Positions 8,019 to 16,811 of a DNA stretch of 64,000 nucleotides are shown here, one piece after another (the first letter of the stretch is position 1; each line of letters opens with the position of its first letter). The DNA lies in assembly GCA_028280565.1 (NCBI GenBank), contig JANQLQ010000070.1, forward strand, positions 1 through 64,000. The letters are read 5' to 3'. A program made the translations under genes and the position numbers. The notes beneath the pieces are model-generated. The model saw only the letters and a list, made by a program, of their open reading frames with translations, had not been told where the DNA came from and made no database searches. This DNA comes from Fulvivirga sp. GTDB lineage: Bacteria; Bacteroidota; Bacteroidia; Cytophagales; Cyclobacteriaceae.

Positions 8019-10643
8019 TTAGTTTACAGTCAAAACTTTTCTCAACACAATATCGTCAGAAGACTTCCCGATCATTATTTCAAATTCACCCGGTTCCACC
8101 ACGTATTCCATTTTATCATTATACATGGACAAATGACCGGGTGTCAATGTAAATTGTACCGTTTTGGTCTCCCCGGGTCTTAGCGAAATTCTTTTAAAGC
8201 CTTTGAGCTCTTTTACCGGTCGCACTACACTGGCTATTTTATCATGCACATACAGTTGTACCACCTCGTCACCAGTCATTTCCCCGGTGTTGGTAACATC
8301 AAGCGAAACGTCCGCCGACCCGTCTTTCTCAATAGTGTTTTTTGACAATTTCAAATTACGGTATTCAAAGGAGGTATAGCTTAAACCATGGCCAAAGGTA
8401 AATCGCGGCTCGCCGCTCATATCCACATAGCCATAACCCCGACCGGAAGGTTTGAAATTGTAATACATTGGACTCTGACCGACAGTTTGCACATAGGTTA
8501 TGGGTAGTCGCCCTGCCGGGTTATAGTCACCCCATAAGACTTCCGCCACGGCCGTACCCCCTTCCTGCCCGGGATACCAGGCCTGTACAATGGCATCGGC
8601 ATGGTTGAACCATTCGTTCATCGTTATGGCACTACCGGAAGTAAAGACTACCGTGGTAGGTATACCTGTGCCGCCTACTTTACGGATCACTTCTTCAAGT
8701 GACCCAGGCAGGTCCAGGTTTGAACGGTCGGAGCCTTCTTTTTCAACGACACCACCCACTATGATGACTGCATCCGCACCCATTAACTGGCTTTCAAGTT
8801 GTTGGCCATCTCGTTCATTTCCAGGTGACAGATCCCAGGTCAATTGACAATTCGAGTAATATTTTAAAGAATTATATTCCAGCACAATATCATAGGCTTC
8901 TCCTTCTTTGAGATCATAAACAAATTGGAAAACTGTCTTATATGGGTCGTTGTAATTATCCCAAATTTTCTTTCCCCCGATAATCAGCCTGGCGCCTCCT
9001 TCGATGTTCAGTGTCATGGGAATGGAACCCGTCTTAGGGCCTTTGATCTCACCTGTCAACCGCATAGCGAAAGGTTTGCCTCGTAACTCTTTGGTGGGAC
9101 CTCTATTGCCCCAGTTAAAATTGATGTTGTCATAGGTTTTTGAATAAACCGATTGACCTTCAAGGCTGGTATTCTCGTAAAAATTTATGGTAAAAGGTTT
9201 TCCATTTGGCGCATGAATAAGATTATTTTGGACATCTGCTCCGAACACGGGCAAATAAACTACCCCTGTTTTCTCGCTCACCGTTGTTTGAATCCCTTCT
9301 AAGATGGTCGTACACTCATTTTCAATACCCCAGGGTGTATAATCGCCCAATTTCGGCTTGTTAGCGTCTTCACCTATTACAACTATTTTGGAAAGGTTTT
9401 TTTCCAGGGGCAGGGTTTGTTCCTTGTTTTTTAAAAGCACTATCGACTGGCGGGCAGCTTCTAAGGCCAGGTTTTTATGTGCATCATTATTGGTGATCTG
9501 CTCAACTGTATTTGGGTCACCATAAGGATTTTCAAACAGTCCTAATTCAAACTTCAGCTTTAGTACTCGCTTTACAGCCCTATCAATATCTTCTTCCCGG
9601 ATGAGTCCTTCCTTCAGCGCAAGGTCTAGGTCTTTGAAGCCATTGTCATTTCCAATACGGGGCAGATCACGATCCAGTCCTGCTTTTAAAGCTTTAGCGG
9701 CTGCCTGTTGGCTGTTTTCTGCTACCAACTGCTGCTTCCACAGTACACCTATCAATTTATAATCGGTGACCACGATGCCATTAAAGCCCCACTCTTCTCT
9801 CAAAATATCCGTCAATAGCCACCTGTTGGTGCCACTTGGAATACCGTCGAGTGCGTTATACGAGGCCATGATCCCTCTTGAACCAGCTCGCTGCACGGCC
9901 GCTTTGTAAGGAGGAAAGAACACCTCCCGCAGGATACGTTCCGAGTAATGCACCGGGTGACTATCACGACCGCCTTCACCACTGTTGGCTACAAAATGCT
10001 TTGGCGTGGTAACAATACCGAGGTCTTCAAAGCTTTTGCAAAAGGCCACCGCCATTTCGGAGGTAAGAAAGGGGTCTTCCCCGTAGGTCTCCGCCACCCG
10101 GCCCCACCGTTTGTCACGCGCGATATCAACGGTTGGCGACAGCACCTGGCGAAAACCCCGGGTTTTGGTTTCAGTAGCGATGGCATGCGAAACCTGGGCC
10201 ATCAGTTCGGTATTGAAGGTGGCTGCCAGCCCGATCGCCTGCGGGAAACTGGTATTTCCTTTGGCCACAAGGCCGTGCAGGGCCTCGGCATGGAACAAGC
10301 CGGGGATACCGAGTCTTGTTTCCTCCATCAAATACTTTTGGATGCGATTGCGCTGCTCTACTTCTTCTTTGATGCCTGCAGGTATATCGATCCTAATGTG
10401 AGCAAAACCACCGATCCCATTTTCTCCGATGGTATTCTCCTCCAGCACCTCCTGGAAGATCATACATTGCAACTGCCTGGTCTTTTCGGTTAATGTCATC
10501 CGGCTGACCAGGTCTTCAACACGTTCCTCAACGGGCAGGTCGGGATCTTTATACGCCTGGGCCTTTAATTCTCCACTGGCCAACAGCAAAAAGATTGCCA
10601 CTGCCTTAAGTGAACCTACCCTATTTTTTGAAAACCAAGGCAT
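8019..10643 (-). CDS. GH3 beta-glycosidase with inserted PA14 domain
   Basis: Exo-acting family 3 glycosidase (beta-glucosidase or beta-xylosidase type), 874 residues. A signal peptide (about 1-29) ends at ELKAQ. The N-terminal TIM barrel carries FHAEALHGL, TPKHFVANSGEGGRDSHP and the nucleophile Asp in FNGIVVTDYKLIG (about 293). The second alpha/beta domain starts at ARQSIVLLKN. A PA14-like beta domain is inserted at about 490-620 (LTGEIKGPKTGSIPMTLN). A fibronectin-III-like C-terminal domain follows (GDEVVQLYVHDKIAS). Placed in the operon with GH10 xylanase, release of xylose or other beta-linked sugars from oligosaccharides is likely. Exact specificity cannot be told from sequence. Confidence 0.93.
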   Translation of the reverse strand: MPWFSKNRVGSLKAVAIFLLLASGELKAQAYKDPDLPVEERVEDLVSRMTLTEKTRQLQCMIFQEVLEENTIGENGIGGFAHIRIDIPAGIKEEVEQRNRIQKYLMEETRLGIPGLFHAEALHGLVAKGNTSFPQAIGLAATFNTELMAQVSHAIATETKTRGFRQVLSPTVDIARDKRWGRVAETYGEDPFLTSEMAVAFCKSFEDLGIVTTPKHFVANSGEGGRDSHPVHYSERILREVFFPPYKAAVQRAGSRGIMASYNALDGIPSGTNRWLLTDILREEWGFNGIVVTDYKLIGVLWKQQLVAENSQQAAAKALKAGLDRDLPRIGNDNGFKDLDLALKEGLIREEDIDRAVKRVLKLKFELGLFENPYGDPNTVEQITNNDAHKNLALEAARQSIVLLKNKEQTLPLEKNLSKIVVIGEDANKPKLGDYTPWGIENECTTILEGIQTTVSEKTGVVYLPVFGADVQNNLIHAPNGKPFTINFYENTSLEGQSVYSKTYDNINFNWGNRGPTKELRGKPFAMRLTGEIKGPKTGSIPMTLNIEGGARLIIGGKKIWDNYNDPYKTVFQFVYDLKEGEAYDIVLEYNSLKYYSNCQLTWDLSPGNERDGQQLESQLMGADAVIIVGGVVEKEGSDRSNLDLPGSLEEVIRKVGGTGIPTTVVFTSGSAITMNEWFNHADAIVQAWYPGQEGGTAVAEVLWGDYNPAGRLPITYVQTVGQSPMYYNFKPSGRGYGYVDMSGEPRFTFGHGLSYTSFEYRNLKLSKNTIEKDGSADVSLDVTNTGEMTGDEVVQLYVHDKIASVVRPVKELKGFKRISLRPGETKTVQFTLTPGHLSMYNDKMEYVVEPGEFEIMIGKSSDDIVLRKVLTVN

Positions 10644-10646
10644 TAT

Positions 10647-11558
10647 TTACTCCCCATCCATGTAGTTATGATAAGCCTTAAAGAAATCCTCCTTAATAGC
10701 CTCGGCATTTATCGACTTGTAAAAACCGATTACTCTACCCCCATTTTCTTTACTGGTTTTAATAGTAACCTGCTCGGTCCATTCCGGGCGTAGGTAGGCC
10801 GCCACAATGGCTATATCCCACAGCGTGCGCCTTAAACGGGCACCATCCTTATGGTATTTCCACCGATCAATTAAAAATTGCGACAAGGGATCATCACCTA
10901 GTCTTTCAGAGGTCTCTTCAAAATGAAATCGCAGCGGAACAGCCGTAGAATGAGGCATAATGTGCATTTCCACTGTGGAATGTAACATTACGTCCAGGGC
11001 CTGGATGTCCATCACACAATTAAAATCGGTTTTTTTTAGCACTCCCTGCTCAAAGTCATACGTGGTCCCCAACCAATAAATCCTGAGCTTAGCGGCAATC
11101 CCCGGCTCGATCAGCACCGCCGAGGCCACGTTGGTCAGGGCTCCCAGCACGATAATGTCGAGCTTTTGCTGGCCGTTAAGCCTGTCAGCTTCCTGGATGA
11201 TATTATAAGTTGCAGCGGAATGCTGGGCTTTGTCTCCCCAATCGAACATGCGGTTTACTCCACCACGTAACGCTTTTATTTGATGCCCGTCCCTAGTATA
11301 GCCTAATATCATCTTGTTGAGTCGGTAGCTCTCTTCCATGGATTGGTCTACCGCCCAATGACTAGCCTGCCACTGGGTAGCATTTAGCGCTATGATCTCT
11401 ACGCCAGGATCTATCAGCAGGCGGGCTATGGCATAAGCATCGTCCACCTCGTTACCCGTGTCCGCATCCACGATGATCCTGTGCTTGTCTTGCGATAATG
11501 AAGCATGACAGGCAACAATGAGTATTAGCACAACCACAAAATACCTGCCCATATCCAT
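10647..11558 (-). CDS. Secreted nucleoside-hydrolase-family protein (IUNH)
   Basis: Family of inosine/uridine-preferring nucleoside hydrolases, which cleave N-ribosidic bonds using a Ca2+ bound by an Asp cluster. The signature RIIVDADTGNEVDDAYAIAR stands near the mature N-terminus, and LDIIVLGALTNVA is another family block. A hydrophobic N-terminus (YFVVVLILIVACHASLSQ) predicts export, unlike classical cytosolic members. I chose the ATG at 11558, five bases after the PhoD-like stop, because the longer frame (to 11642) adds a non-signal extension that overlaps the upstream gene. It is embedded in a glycan-degrading operon. Hydrolysis of nucleosides is the family role, and activity on another glycoside is speculation. 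Confidence 0.85.
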   Translation of the reverse strand: MDMGRYFVVVLILIVACHASLSQDKHRIIVDADTGNEVDDAYAIARLLIDPGVEIIALNATQWQASHWAVDQSMEESYRLNKMILGYTRDGHQIKALRGGVNRMFDWGDKAQHSAATYNIIQEADRLNGQQKLDIIVLGALTNVASAVLIEPGIAAKLRIYWLGTTYDFEQGVLKKTDFNCVMDIQALDVMLHSTVEMHIMPHSTAVPLRFHFEETSERLGDDPLSQFLIDRWKYHKDGARLRRTLWDIAIVAAYLRPEWTEQVTIKTSKENGGRVIGFYKSINAEAIKEDFFKAYHNYMDGE

Positions 11559-11563
11559 TCGGT

Positions 11564-13183
11564 TTACATTTGCAAGGTTATCGGCCATCCCGGGAACTGT
11601 TGGGCACCTGGTGCGCTGACATCGGCTGACCTGGGCCAGCACTCGAAAGTCACCTGTTGCGAATCGGTGTCAAAACGAATTAATCCAAAACCGGCCCCAA
11701 AGTCCCTGGCACTGGGATTGACATAAGCGTGCATCGTAATTTTGTTGTCAAACCCATCGCGGTAGTCGCCTGTCCAGGGCAGGAGATTTCCTATGGGACC
11801 CTTGGCCCCAGGTTGCTCATCAGCAGGCCACCACCAGCGGCTGTAATAGTTATTTACAATCGCTGGCACTACAAAAGCCCAAGGGCCATCCCGGAATTCG
11901 TCTATGCCATGCTGGATGACCGTGGCCAGGTGTTGGTCCCCGGCGATATGAACAGCGTTCGCCTTTTTTATAAGCCGGATGGCCTTGTTACGCCCGTCTT
12001 GCGGCCACCCATTGGAGTCCATGTCGGCGTGTAAACGATTGGTGGAGTCACCGTGGACATGGGCGCCTCCGCAGAACCCGGTTTGGGAAAGCACAGCTTT
12101 CATTTTAATGGTTCCATCTTCTTTTTCCGCCCACCTTTCCAAGAAAGCCAGTTGCCGGTCACCGAGCAGTTTGAGGCCCGGAACATTGACAGACTGGGGG
12201 TCGTAGGCGGGATCACGGATATGGTCAGGCCGGGGCCCTCGTTGGGGGATCTTGCCCCTCGGGCCAGATTTGAACTTACGATCTTCGATGATGGCAAAAT
12301 CCACCGGCCCTAATGGATAGCTGGTAAAATACACCCCTATGCCTTGCCGGATGGTATCGGGGTCCACCGCGTCTGGCAAATGCCAGGCCTGGCATCGTTC
12401 CACCATCTTGACATACCCGGGGTGAAAGAAATAACCGCCATCATCACCAGCCATACTTTCGGCTTTTTTTCCTCCTTCTCCCCATAAGTTGCCCTGCCCT
12501 ATATCGTGGTCATCGGGGATAGAGATCATAGGACGATGGCGGAAAGTCTCCCGGAATTGCATCCCAAAAAGCAGCCAGGCGGCGGTATGCTCTTTGTGGT
12601 AATACGACTGGTCACCGGCAAAGAAAATAATGTCTGGGTCGATGGCATTGATGTTCTTTACATAGTTCTTACGGTCCTTGGGGCCCTTGTTGGAATTGCA
12701 AGACAATGCCGCCATGACGATCTCGGGCTTATCCACGGGGACTTTCCGGATCGTACCTGTGTAAAACGCTTTTTCTCCATGACGCAAACGGTAAGGAATA
12801 TCACGATCCCCGCTCCAGCGGTCGACCCTAAAATGTGCCGACCAGCCTAGTTCATTTACAGGTTGTTGCTGGACCTCTTTCCAATTTCCATTGTCTTTGA
12901 GTTCCAAAACCACCGTACGGGACTCCTCCGGGTAAAGTGGAAAAAGTTGAGCCGTAAGCTTCAACGTGTTATTTGCCACGGTGTAAGCCCCAAAGGCGAT
13001 CACCTTATCGCGACTTACTTTCACATCTATGATCTCACCCTTATCGCGGTTCCACCAATCGTTCGTACATAGGGTATCCAACGCCTCAAAGGGGGCTTTG
13101 ACATAAGACGGCTCGCTGTCTTTCGGTGGTTGGCAAGCAGGGTATAAAATTAGTAGGAATAAAGATAAGGATAGGTTTTTCAT
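11564..13183 (-). CDS. PhoD-like metallophosphatase/phosphodiesterase, lipoprotein
   Basis: 539 residues, lipoprotein signal ILYPACQPP. It matches the PhoD-like calcineurin superfamily: an N-terminal Ig-like domain, then metal-binding blocks IIFFAGDQSYYHKEH, SIPDDHDIGQGNLWG, AVLSQTGFCGGAHVHG and AVHIAGDQHLATVIQHG. The C-terminal part is typical for this Bacteroidota subgroup. Expected to act outside the cytoplasm on phosphate mono- or diesters. It follows the sulfatase by 11 bases and precedes the nucleoside hydrolase, suggesting the two could consecutively remove phosphate and base or sugar groups (inference). This is not a classic phosphate-starvation context. Confidence 0.88.
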   Translation of the reverse strand: MKNLSLSLFLLILYPACQPPKDSEPSYVKAPFEALDTLCTNDWWNRDKGEIIDVKVSRDKVIAFGAYTVANNTLKLTAQLFPLYPEESRTVVLELKDNGNWKEVQQQPVNELGWSAHFRVDRWSGDRDIPYRLRHGEKAFYTGTIRKVPVDKPEIVMAALSCNSNKGPKDRKNYVKNINAIDPDIIFFAGDQSYYHKEHTAAWLLFGMQFRETFRHRPMISIPDDHDIGQGNLWGEGGKKAESMAGDDGGYFFHPGYVKMVERCQAWHLPDAVDPDTIRQGIGVYFTSYPLGPVDFAIIEDRKFKSGPRGKIPQRGPRPDHIRDPAYDPQSVNVPGLKLLGDRQLAFLERWAEKEDGTIKMKAVLSQTGFCGGAHVHGDSTNRLHADMDSNGWPQDGRNKAIRLIKKANAVHIAGDQHLATVIQHGIDEFRDGPWAFVVPAIVNNYYSRWWWPADEQPGAKGPIGNLLPWTGDYRDGFDNKITMHAYVNPSARDFGAGFGLIRFDTDSQQVTFECWPRSADVSAPGAQQFPGWPITLQM

Positions 13184-13194
13184 TCATCGAGCGA

Positions 13195-14682
13195 TTAAAG
13201 TGATGTTTCTTTTGCTAGGGCCCTTTCGACGGAAGTCAGTGGAAATACCAGCGACGGGGTGTGCGCCTCTAAGAATATGGCTTCCATTTCCCGGAGTAAT
13301 CCCGGGTATTGGGCAGCCAGGTCCGTCTCTTCACCGGGGTCTTGTGACAGATTATACAATTCAAAAGGAGCGCTGGGGGCATAAACGTAATCATTTTTTA
13401 CGGCTTTCCAATCTCCTTTTCTTATGGCTATCTTCCCCCCCTGTGCGGCAAATTCCCAATAGAGGTAGTCGTGCTGCTGTTGACTTTTTTGTTCCAGCAA
13501 AGTGCGTACCATGGAAACACCATTATGGCCAGGCAAAGCTTTTAGGCCCGCTAGCTCTCCAAGCGTTGGAAATATGTCCCAAAATGCAGAAATGAAGTCG
13601 CTTACCGTTCCGGCAGGGACCTGGCCGGGCCAATACGCTATGAATGGCACCCGGATACCCCCCTCATAAAGGTCTCGCTTGCCGCCTTTAAGTTTACCGT
13701 TGGATTTAAAATGCTCTCCTACCGTATGCAATACAGGTCCGTTATCACTGGTGAATAGGACCAGTGTTTTCTTATCCATATTGCTGGCCTCAAGTTTTTC
13801 AATGATCCGGCCGATATCATGGTCCATCCGGCTGATCATAGCGGCATAGGATCTCTGTTCACGGGTCCAGGCGCTATCTGCATAGCTACCATGACCAGGC
13901 ACTTCCCACTGCTCTCCTTTTGGAGCCTCGCCGTTATTGTGTGGGATTGTATAAGGCAAATAAAGAAAAAAAGGGGCTTCACGATCCTTTTCTATAAAAG
14001 CCAGCGCCTCCTGGGTGAAAAGGTCGTGGGTATAATCTACTTTTTCAGTGGAATAGCTCCCCAGGCCGCGGCTCCAATGGGAGGTATCCATGTAAACGAC
14101 CTCGTTCCGCAGCATTTCTTTTTCCCCGTTACGGATCAAGTGGCTGGGATAGTAGTTGTGAGCGCGTATTTGGTTTAGGTAGCCAAAATATTGATCAAAA
14201 CCCTGGTTAAGCGGTTCCCCTGGAGTACCTACCTCACCGAGCCCCCATTTGCCGATCATGGCCGTCGCATAGCCCTGTTCTTGCAGCATTTCGGCTATGG
14301 TGACAACAGAGTCGGGCAAGATGTTCTTATCTGCTCCATTACTTCTTACGGGAGTATGTCCCGTGTGTAATCCCGTCATTAATACACTTCGGGATGGGGC
14401 ACAGACCGCACTGCCGGCATAATGCTGTGTAAACCGCATGCCTTCCCGGGCCATCCGGTCTATATTCGGGGTTTGAATGCGTTGCTGCCCGTAACAGCCT
14501 AAATCGCCATAACCGAGGTCATCGGCCAGGATAAGGATGACGTTGGGCTTCGAAATCCTTTCTTTCTGTGTTTTTTCGTGGCAAGACGTGATCATGACTA
14601 CTCCTAACATGGCCCAAACCATTACCCGGTTCTTCTTAAGAAGGAAGTTCAATATCGAGATCATAAACAGGATTCTTCCCAT
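13195..14682 (-). CDS. S1-family sulfatase, lipoprotein
   Basis: Formylglycine-dependent sulfatase of 495 residues. Visible are the metal-binding start VILILADDLGYGDLGCYG, the modification motif AVCAPSRSVLMTG with Cys at about 94 (CxPSR consensus), and the distal metal-site block VLFTSDNGPVLH. The signal VVMITSCHEK suggests a lipoprotein. The ATG at 14682 gives a long basic n-region, and ATGs at 14664 and 14622 are alternatives. It is the first gene of the operon that continues to the GH10 gene, so its promoter should lie in 14683-14780. Removes sulfate esters from the target glycan; which position is unknown. The maturation enzyme is not in the window. Confidence 0.93.
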   Translation of the reverse strand: MGRILFMISILNFLLKKNRVMVWAMLGVVMITSCHEKTQKERISKPNVILILADDLGYGDLGCYGQQRIQTPNIDRMAREGMRFTQHYAGSAVCAPSRSVLMTGLHTGHTPVRSNGADKNILPDSVVTIAEMLQEQGYATAMIGKWGLGEVGTPGEPLNQGFDQYFGYLNQIRAHNYYPSHLIRNGEKEMLRNEVVYMDTSHWSRGLGSYSTEKVDYTHDLFTQEALAFIEKDREAPFFLYLPYTIPHNNGEAPKGEQWEVPGHGSYADSAWTREQRSYAAMISRMDHDIGRIIEKLEASNMDKKTLVLFTSDNGPVLHTVGEHFKSNGKLKGGKRDLYEGGIRVPFIAYWPGQVPAGTVSDFISAFWDIFPTLGELAGLKALPGHNGVSMVRTLLEQKSQQQHDYLYWEFAAQGGKIAIRKGDWKAVKNDYVYAPSAPFELYNLSQDPGEETDLAAQYPGLLREMEAIFLEAHTPSLVFPLTSVERALAKETSL

Positions 14683-14780
14683 TGTTCAAGCGCCAAAATA
14701 AGGTAGCCGGCGTTAAAAATCTGCAATATTGTAGGCAAGTGCTGGCACTATTTTGACCGCACCGGGTTTTCCCTGCTCCT

Positions 14781-15992
14781 TTATTGGTATTCGGACAAAA
14801 AGGTTTGAAGATGGGTGTGGATAATACCGTCACGATTGGTTTGGGGCAGCACATCGTCCATTGAAATTACAAACTTAGGATGATTATCCCTGATCTTTAG
14901 CAAATTGCCAAACTCCCTGTCTATGGTGGCTTGCTCCGCCAAAATGTAAGCCACTTGTATGTATTTGATTTCATCCCCTTTTTTGCACATGAAATCAATT
15001 TCGCGCTGATCGTGTTTCCCCACAAATACTTCGTAACCGGAGATCACCATGTGGTTGTACACTACATTTTCCAGGATCTTGTGGATATGATCGACCCGGT
15101 ATCCTACGATCGCATTTCGAATGCCAACATCTTCGAAGTAATGCTTTTCTCCTATTTCAAAGATCTTTTTTCCTCCCACTTCGGCTCTTTGTACCTTGCG
15201 CACGACCTGTGCAGCTTCCAGGTGTGACAAATAATCTATGACTACCTGCACGGAGATATTGATCCGTTGAGATTTTAGAAAATCACTGATCTTTTTCGCT
15301 GACAGCAGGCTCCCTAAGTTATCGCCGATAAATTTGACCAGGGCTTCCAGGAAATTCGTGTTCCTGATGTTAAACCTGCTTACGATGTCTTTGTACAATA
15401 TGGTGTTGAATACGGTTTTTAAATATTGCATCACAACCTCCTCCTCCCCCGGAAGATGGATCAAATAGGGCATTCCGCCTTGTACTAAGTATTTCTGTAG
15501 TGCTTCCTTGGTGTTTTCCAACTGGTGGAATGTTAGATATTCTAAATACGAAAGTGGATGTACTGGTATTTCAATGTATCTTCCTGTAAGAACAGTGGCT
15601 AACTCGCCTGATAATAGTTTGGCATTACTTCCCGTGCAATAAATATCGAAACGGCCCTCACTTAATAAACTGCGCAAAGCTTTTTGAAATTGGTCGATCT
15701 CTTGGATCTCATCAATAAAGAGGGCTGCTTCGGCATCGTCTTTTATTTCACGCTTTACAAAAGCCATCAAGTCGTGGTAATCACGAATATGATCATACTG
15801 GTAATCCTCTTTATCCACGAACAGGATCTTTTTACCCGGGGTAAGCCTCTTGATCTCATCGATGGCTTGGTACAACAGGTTGCTTTTTCCTACCCTGCGC
15901 TGCCCTACGAAGACTTTGATCAATTGCTGGTTGATCAAAGGCCTGATCTTTTCGAAGTAGATCGACCGTTTTATGTATTCTTTTGCCTTCAC
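14781..15992 (-). CDS. AAA-type ATPase with DUF4143 domain
   Basis: 403-residue P-loop protein of the DUF4143 ATPase group. Walker A is VGQRRVGKSNLLY at about 28-40. Walker B is AALFIDEIQEID near 95. A sensor-like serine or asparagine follows in DIYCTGSNAKLLSGEL. The C-terminal part is a DUF4143 region with a nuclease-fold-like end (GYEVFVGKHDQREIDFMCKK). Members are common single-gene accessory ATPases whose biological role is poorly known; toxin-antitoxin or stress functions have been suggested. It is not obviously part of the glycan operon, about 100 bases downstream on the same strand. Base usage resembles the neighbours. Confidence 0.88.
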   Translation of the reverse strand: MKAKEYIKRSIYFEKIRPLINQQLIKVFVGQRRVGKSNLLYQAIDEIKRLTPGKKILFVDKEDYQYDHIRDYHDLMAFVKREIKDDAEAALFIDEIQEIDQFQKALRSLLSEGRFDIYCTGSNAKLLSGELATVLTGRYIEIPVHPLSYLEYLTFHQLENTKEALQKYLVQGGMPYLIHLPGEEEVVMQYLKTVFNTILYKDIVSRFNIRNTNFLEALVKFIGDNLGSLLSAKKISDFLKSQRINISVQVVIDYLSHLEAAQVVRKVQRAEVGGKKIFEIGEKHYFEDVGIRNAIVGYRVDHIHKILENVVYNHMVISGYEVFVGKHDQREIDFMCKKGDEIKYIQVAYILAEQATIDREFGNLLKIRDNHPKFVISMDDVLPQTNRDGIIHTHLQTFLSEYQ

Positions 15993-16134
15993 CTGTCTTA
16001 TACTTGAAACTATGAGTAAATATAAAAAAAGTTTCAGTTATACCATAAACTTTTAGTTGCCTAGGGCAAATATCCATGTATGTCGGAAATTCAAATTGTA
16101 TCCAAGGAACATTGTCTATACTTGTGCTTTAGAA

Positions 16135-16257
16135 CGCACAGACGGATGGACTTTGGTAGACAATAAAGGAGGGTACATGGCACATCATGAACACACCGTT
16201 GTAGTCACTGATGGAAGACCAATCATACTAACAGAAATGAATGAGATTTGGGATTAA
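16135..16257 (+). pseudogene. C-terminal remnant of a type I methionine aminopeptidase
   Basis: The last 40 codons of a plus-strand open frame read RTDGWTLVDNKGGYMAHHEH followed by TVVVTDGRPIILTEMNEIWD and a stop. This is the ending of type I methionine aminopeptidases (DGWT...EHTVVVT...ILTEMN), including the metal-ligand Glu/His region. The preceding roughly 26 codons do not resemble the enzyme and the catalytic domain is absent. It is therefore a decayed or transposed 3' fragment, not a functional gene. Confidence 0.7.
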
Positions 16258-16319
16258 CGGGGATAGAAAGTGAGTATAGGCTCACAAATAGAACCTGCAC
16301 CTTAGACGCCACTTTAAAC

Positions 16320-16700
16320 CTATGATCCAGTCTCCATCACTTCCCTCCTATGCTCCAGGCCCCATTCGATCATCGCATCGATCACGTTGGCGAAGTTTTT
16401 ACCTGATGCTGTTAGTTGGTATTCGATCAGGACAGGCGTTTGGTTGTATACCTTACGCTCTAAGACACCATTGATCTCTAACTCCTTCAATTCTTTTGAT
16501 AGCATCCTGGGAGTGATCTTTTCGACATTTTCCTGCAGATCTTTGAAGCGATTTCTTCCACGAAGCAATGCCGCAACTATAGGCAGCTTCCATTTTCCGC
16601 TAATTACATTCAAGGTATCGGTTAGCGCAAGAACATACTGCCTTGGACACTGTGCCTCTTTATCCATTTCAATTAATTCCCTAAAGTCACTCATAATCAA
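16320..16700 (-). CDS. HxlR-family winged-helix transcriptional regulator
   Basis: 126 residues with the HxlR pattern: an early Cys in EAQCPRQYVLALT, then VISGKWKLPIVAALLRGRNR, FKDLQENVEKITPRMLSKEL as the recognition region, and the wing (ELEINGVLERKVYNQTPVLI). Many relatives sense reactive electrophiles or quinones through that Cys. It is divergent from the NmrA-type reductase at 16812, and two palindromes lie in the 111-base shared promoter region, so it probably controls itself and the reductase. The stop is at 16320. Confidence 0.92.
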   Translation of the reverse strand: MIMSDFRELIEMDKEAQCPRQYVLALTDTLNVISGKWKLPIVAALLRGRNRFKDLQENVEKITPRMLSKELKELEINGVLERKVYNQTPVLIEYQLTASGKNFANVIDAMIEWGLEHRREVMETGS

Positions 16701-16714
16701 TATTTTGTTAACCC

Positions 16715-16732
16715 ACTATACAAAAGTATAGT
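16715..16732. promoter_or_regulatory. Palindromic operator candidate 1 for the HxlR regulator
   Basis: Exact inverted repeat ACTATAC-AAAA-GTATAGT, 15 bases upstream of the HxlR start. HxlR proteins bind such AT-rich dyads as dimers (family knowledge). A related dyad lies 36 bases further towards the reductase. Confidence 0.6.
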
Positions 16733-16750
16733 AATACTTTTTAGCAATCA

Positions 16751-16767
16751 ACTATACTTCGTATACT
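16751..16767. promoter_or_regulatory. Palindromic operator candidate 2 for the HxlR regulator
   Basis: ACTATACTTCGTATACT contains the dyad TATAC-TTC-GTATA and shares the ACTATAC half-site with the dyad at 16715-16732. Two sites in one divergent promoter fit co-regulation of both genes. Confidence 0.5.
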
Positions 16768-16811
16768 ATCTAAAGTACTTTTGGCTTATTCATAAACAAA
16801 AAAATAAGTAC

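Noticed and set aside
9948-10493. Open frame of 181 codons on the plus strand
   Set aside because: Complementary to the GH3 catalytic domain. A shadow frame in a GC-richer coding region.
14636-14854. Minus-strand frame of 72 codons between ATPase and sulfatase
   Set aside because: Overlaps both real genes in another frame. No conserved feature.
15856-16077. Minus-strand frame upstream of the ATPase
   Set aside because: Overlaps the ATPase start in another frame and has no recognisable domain.
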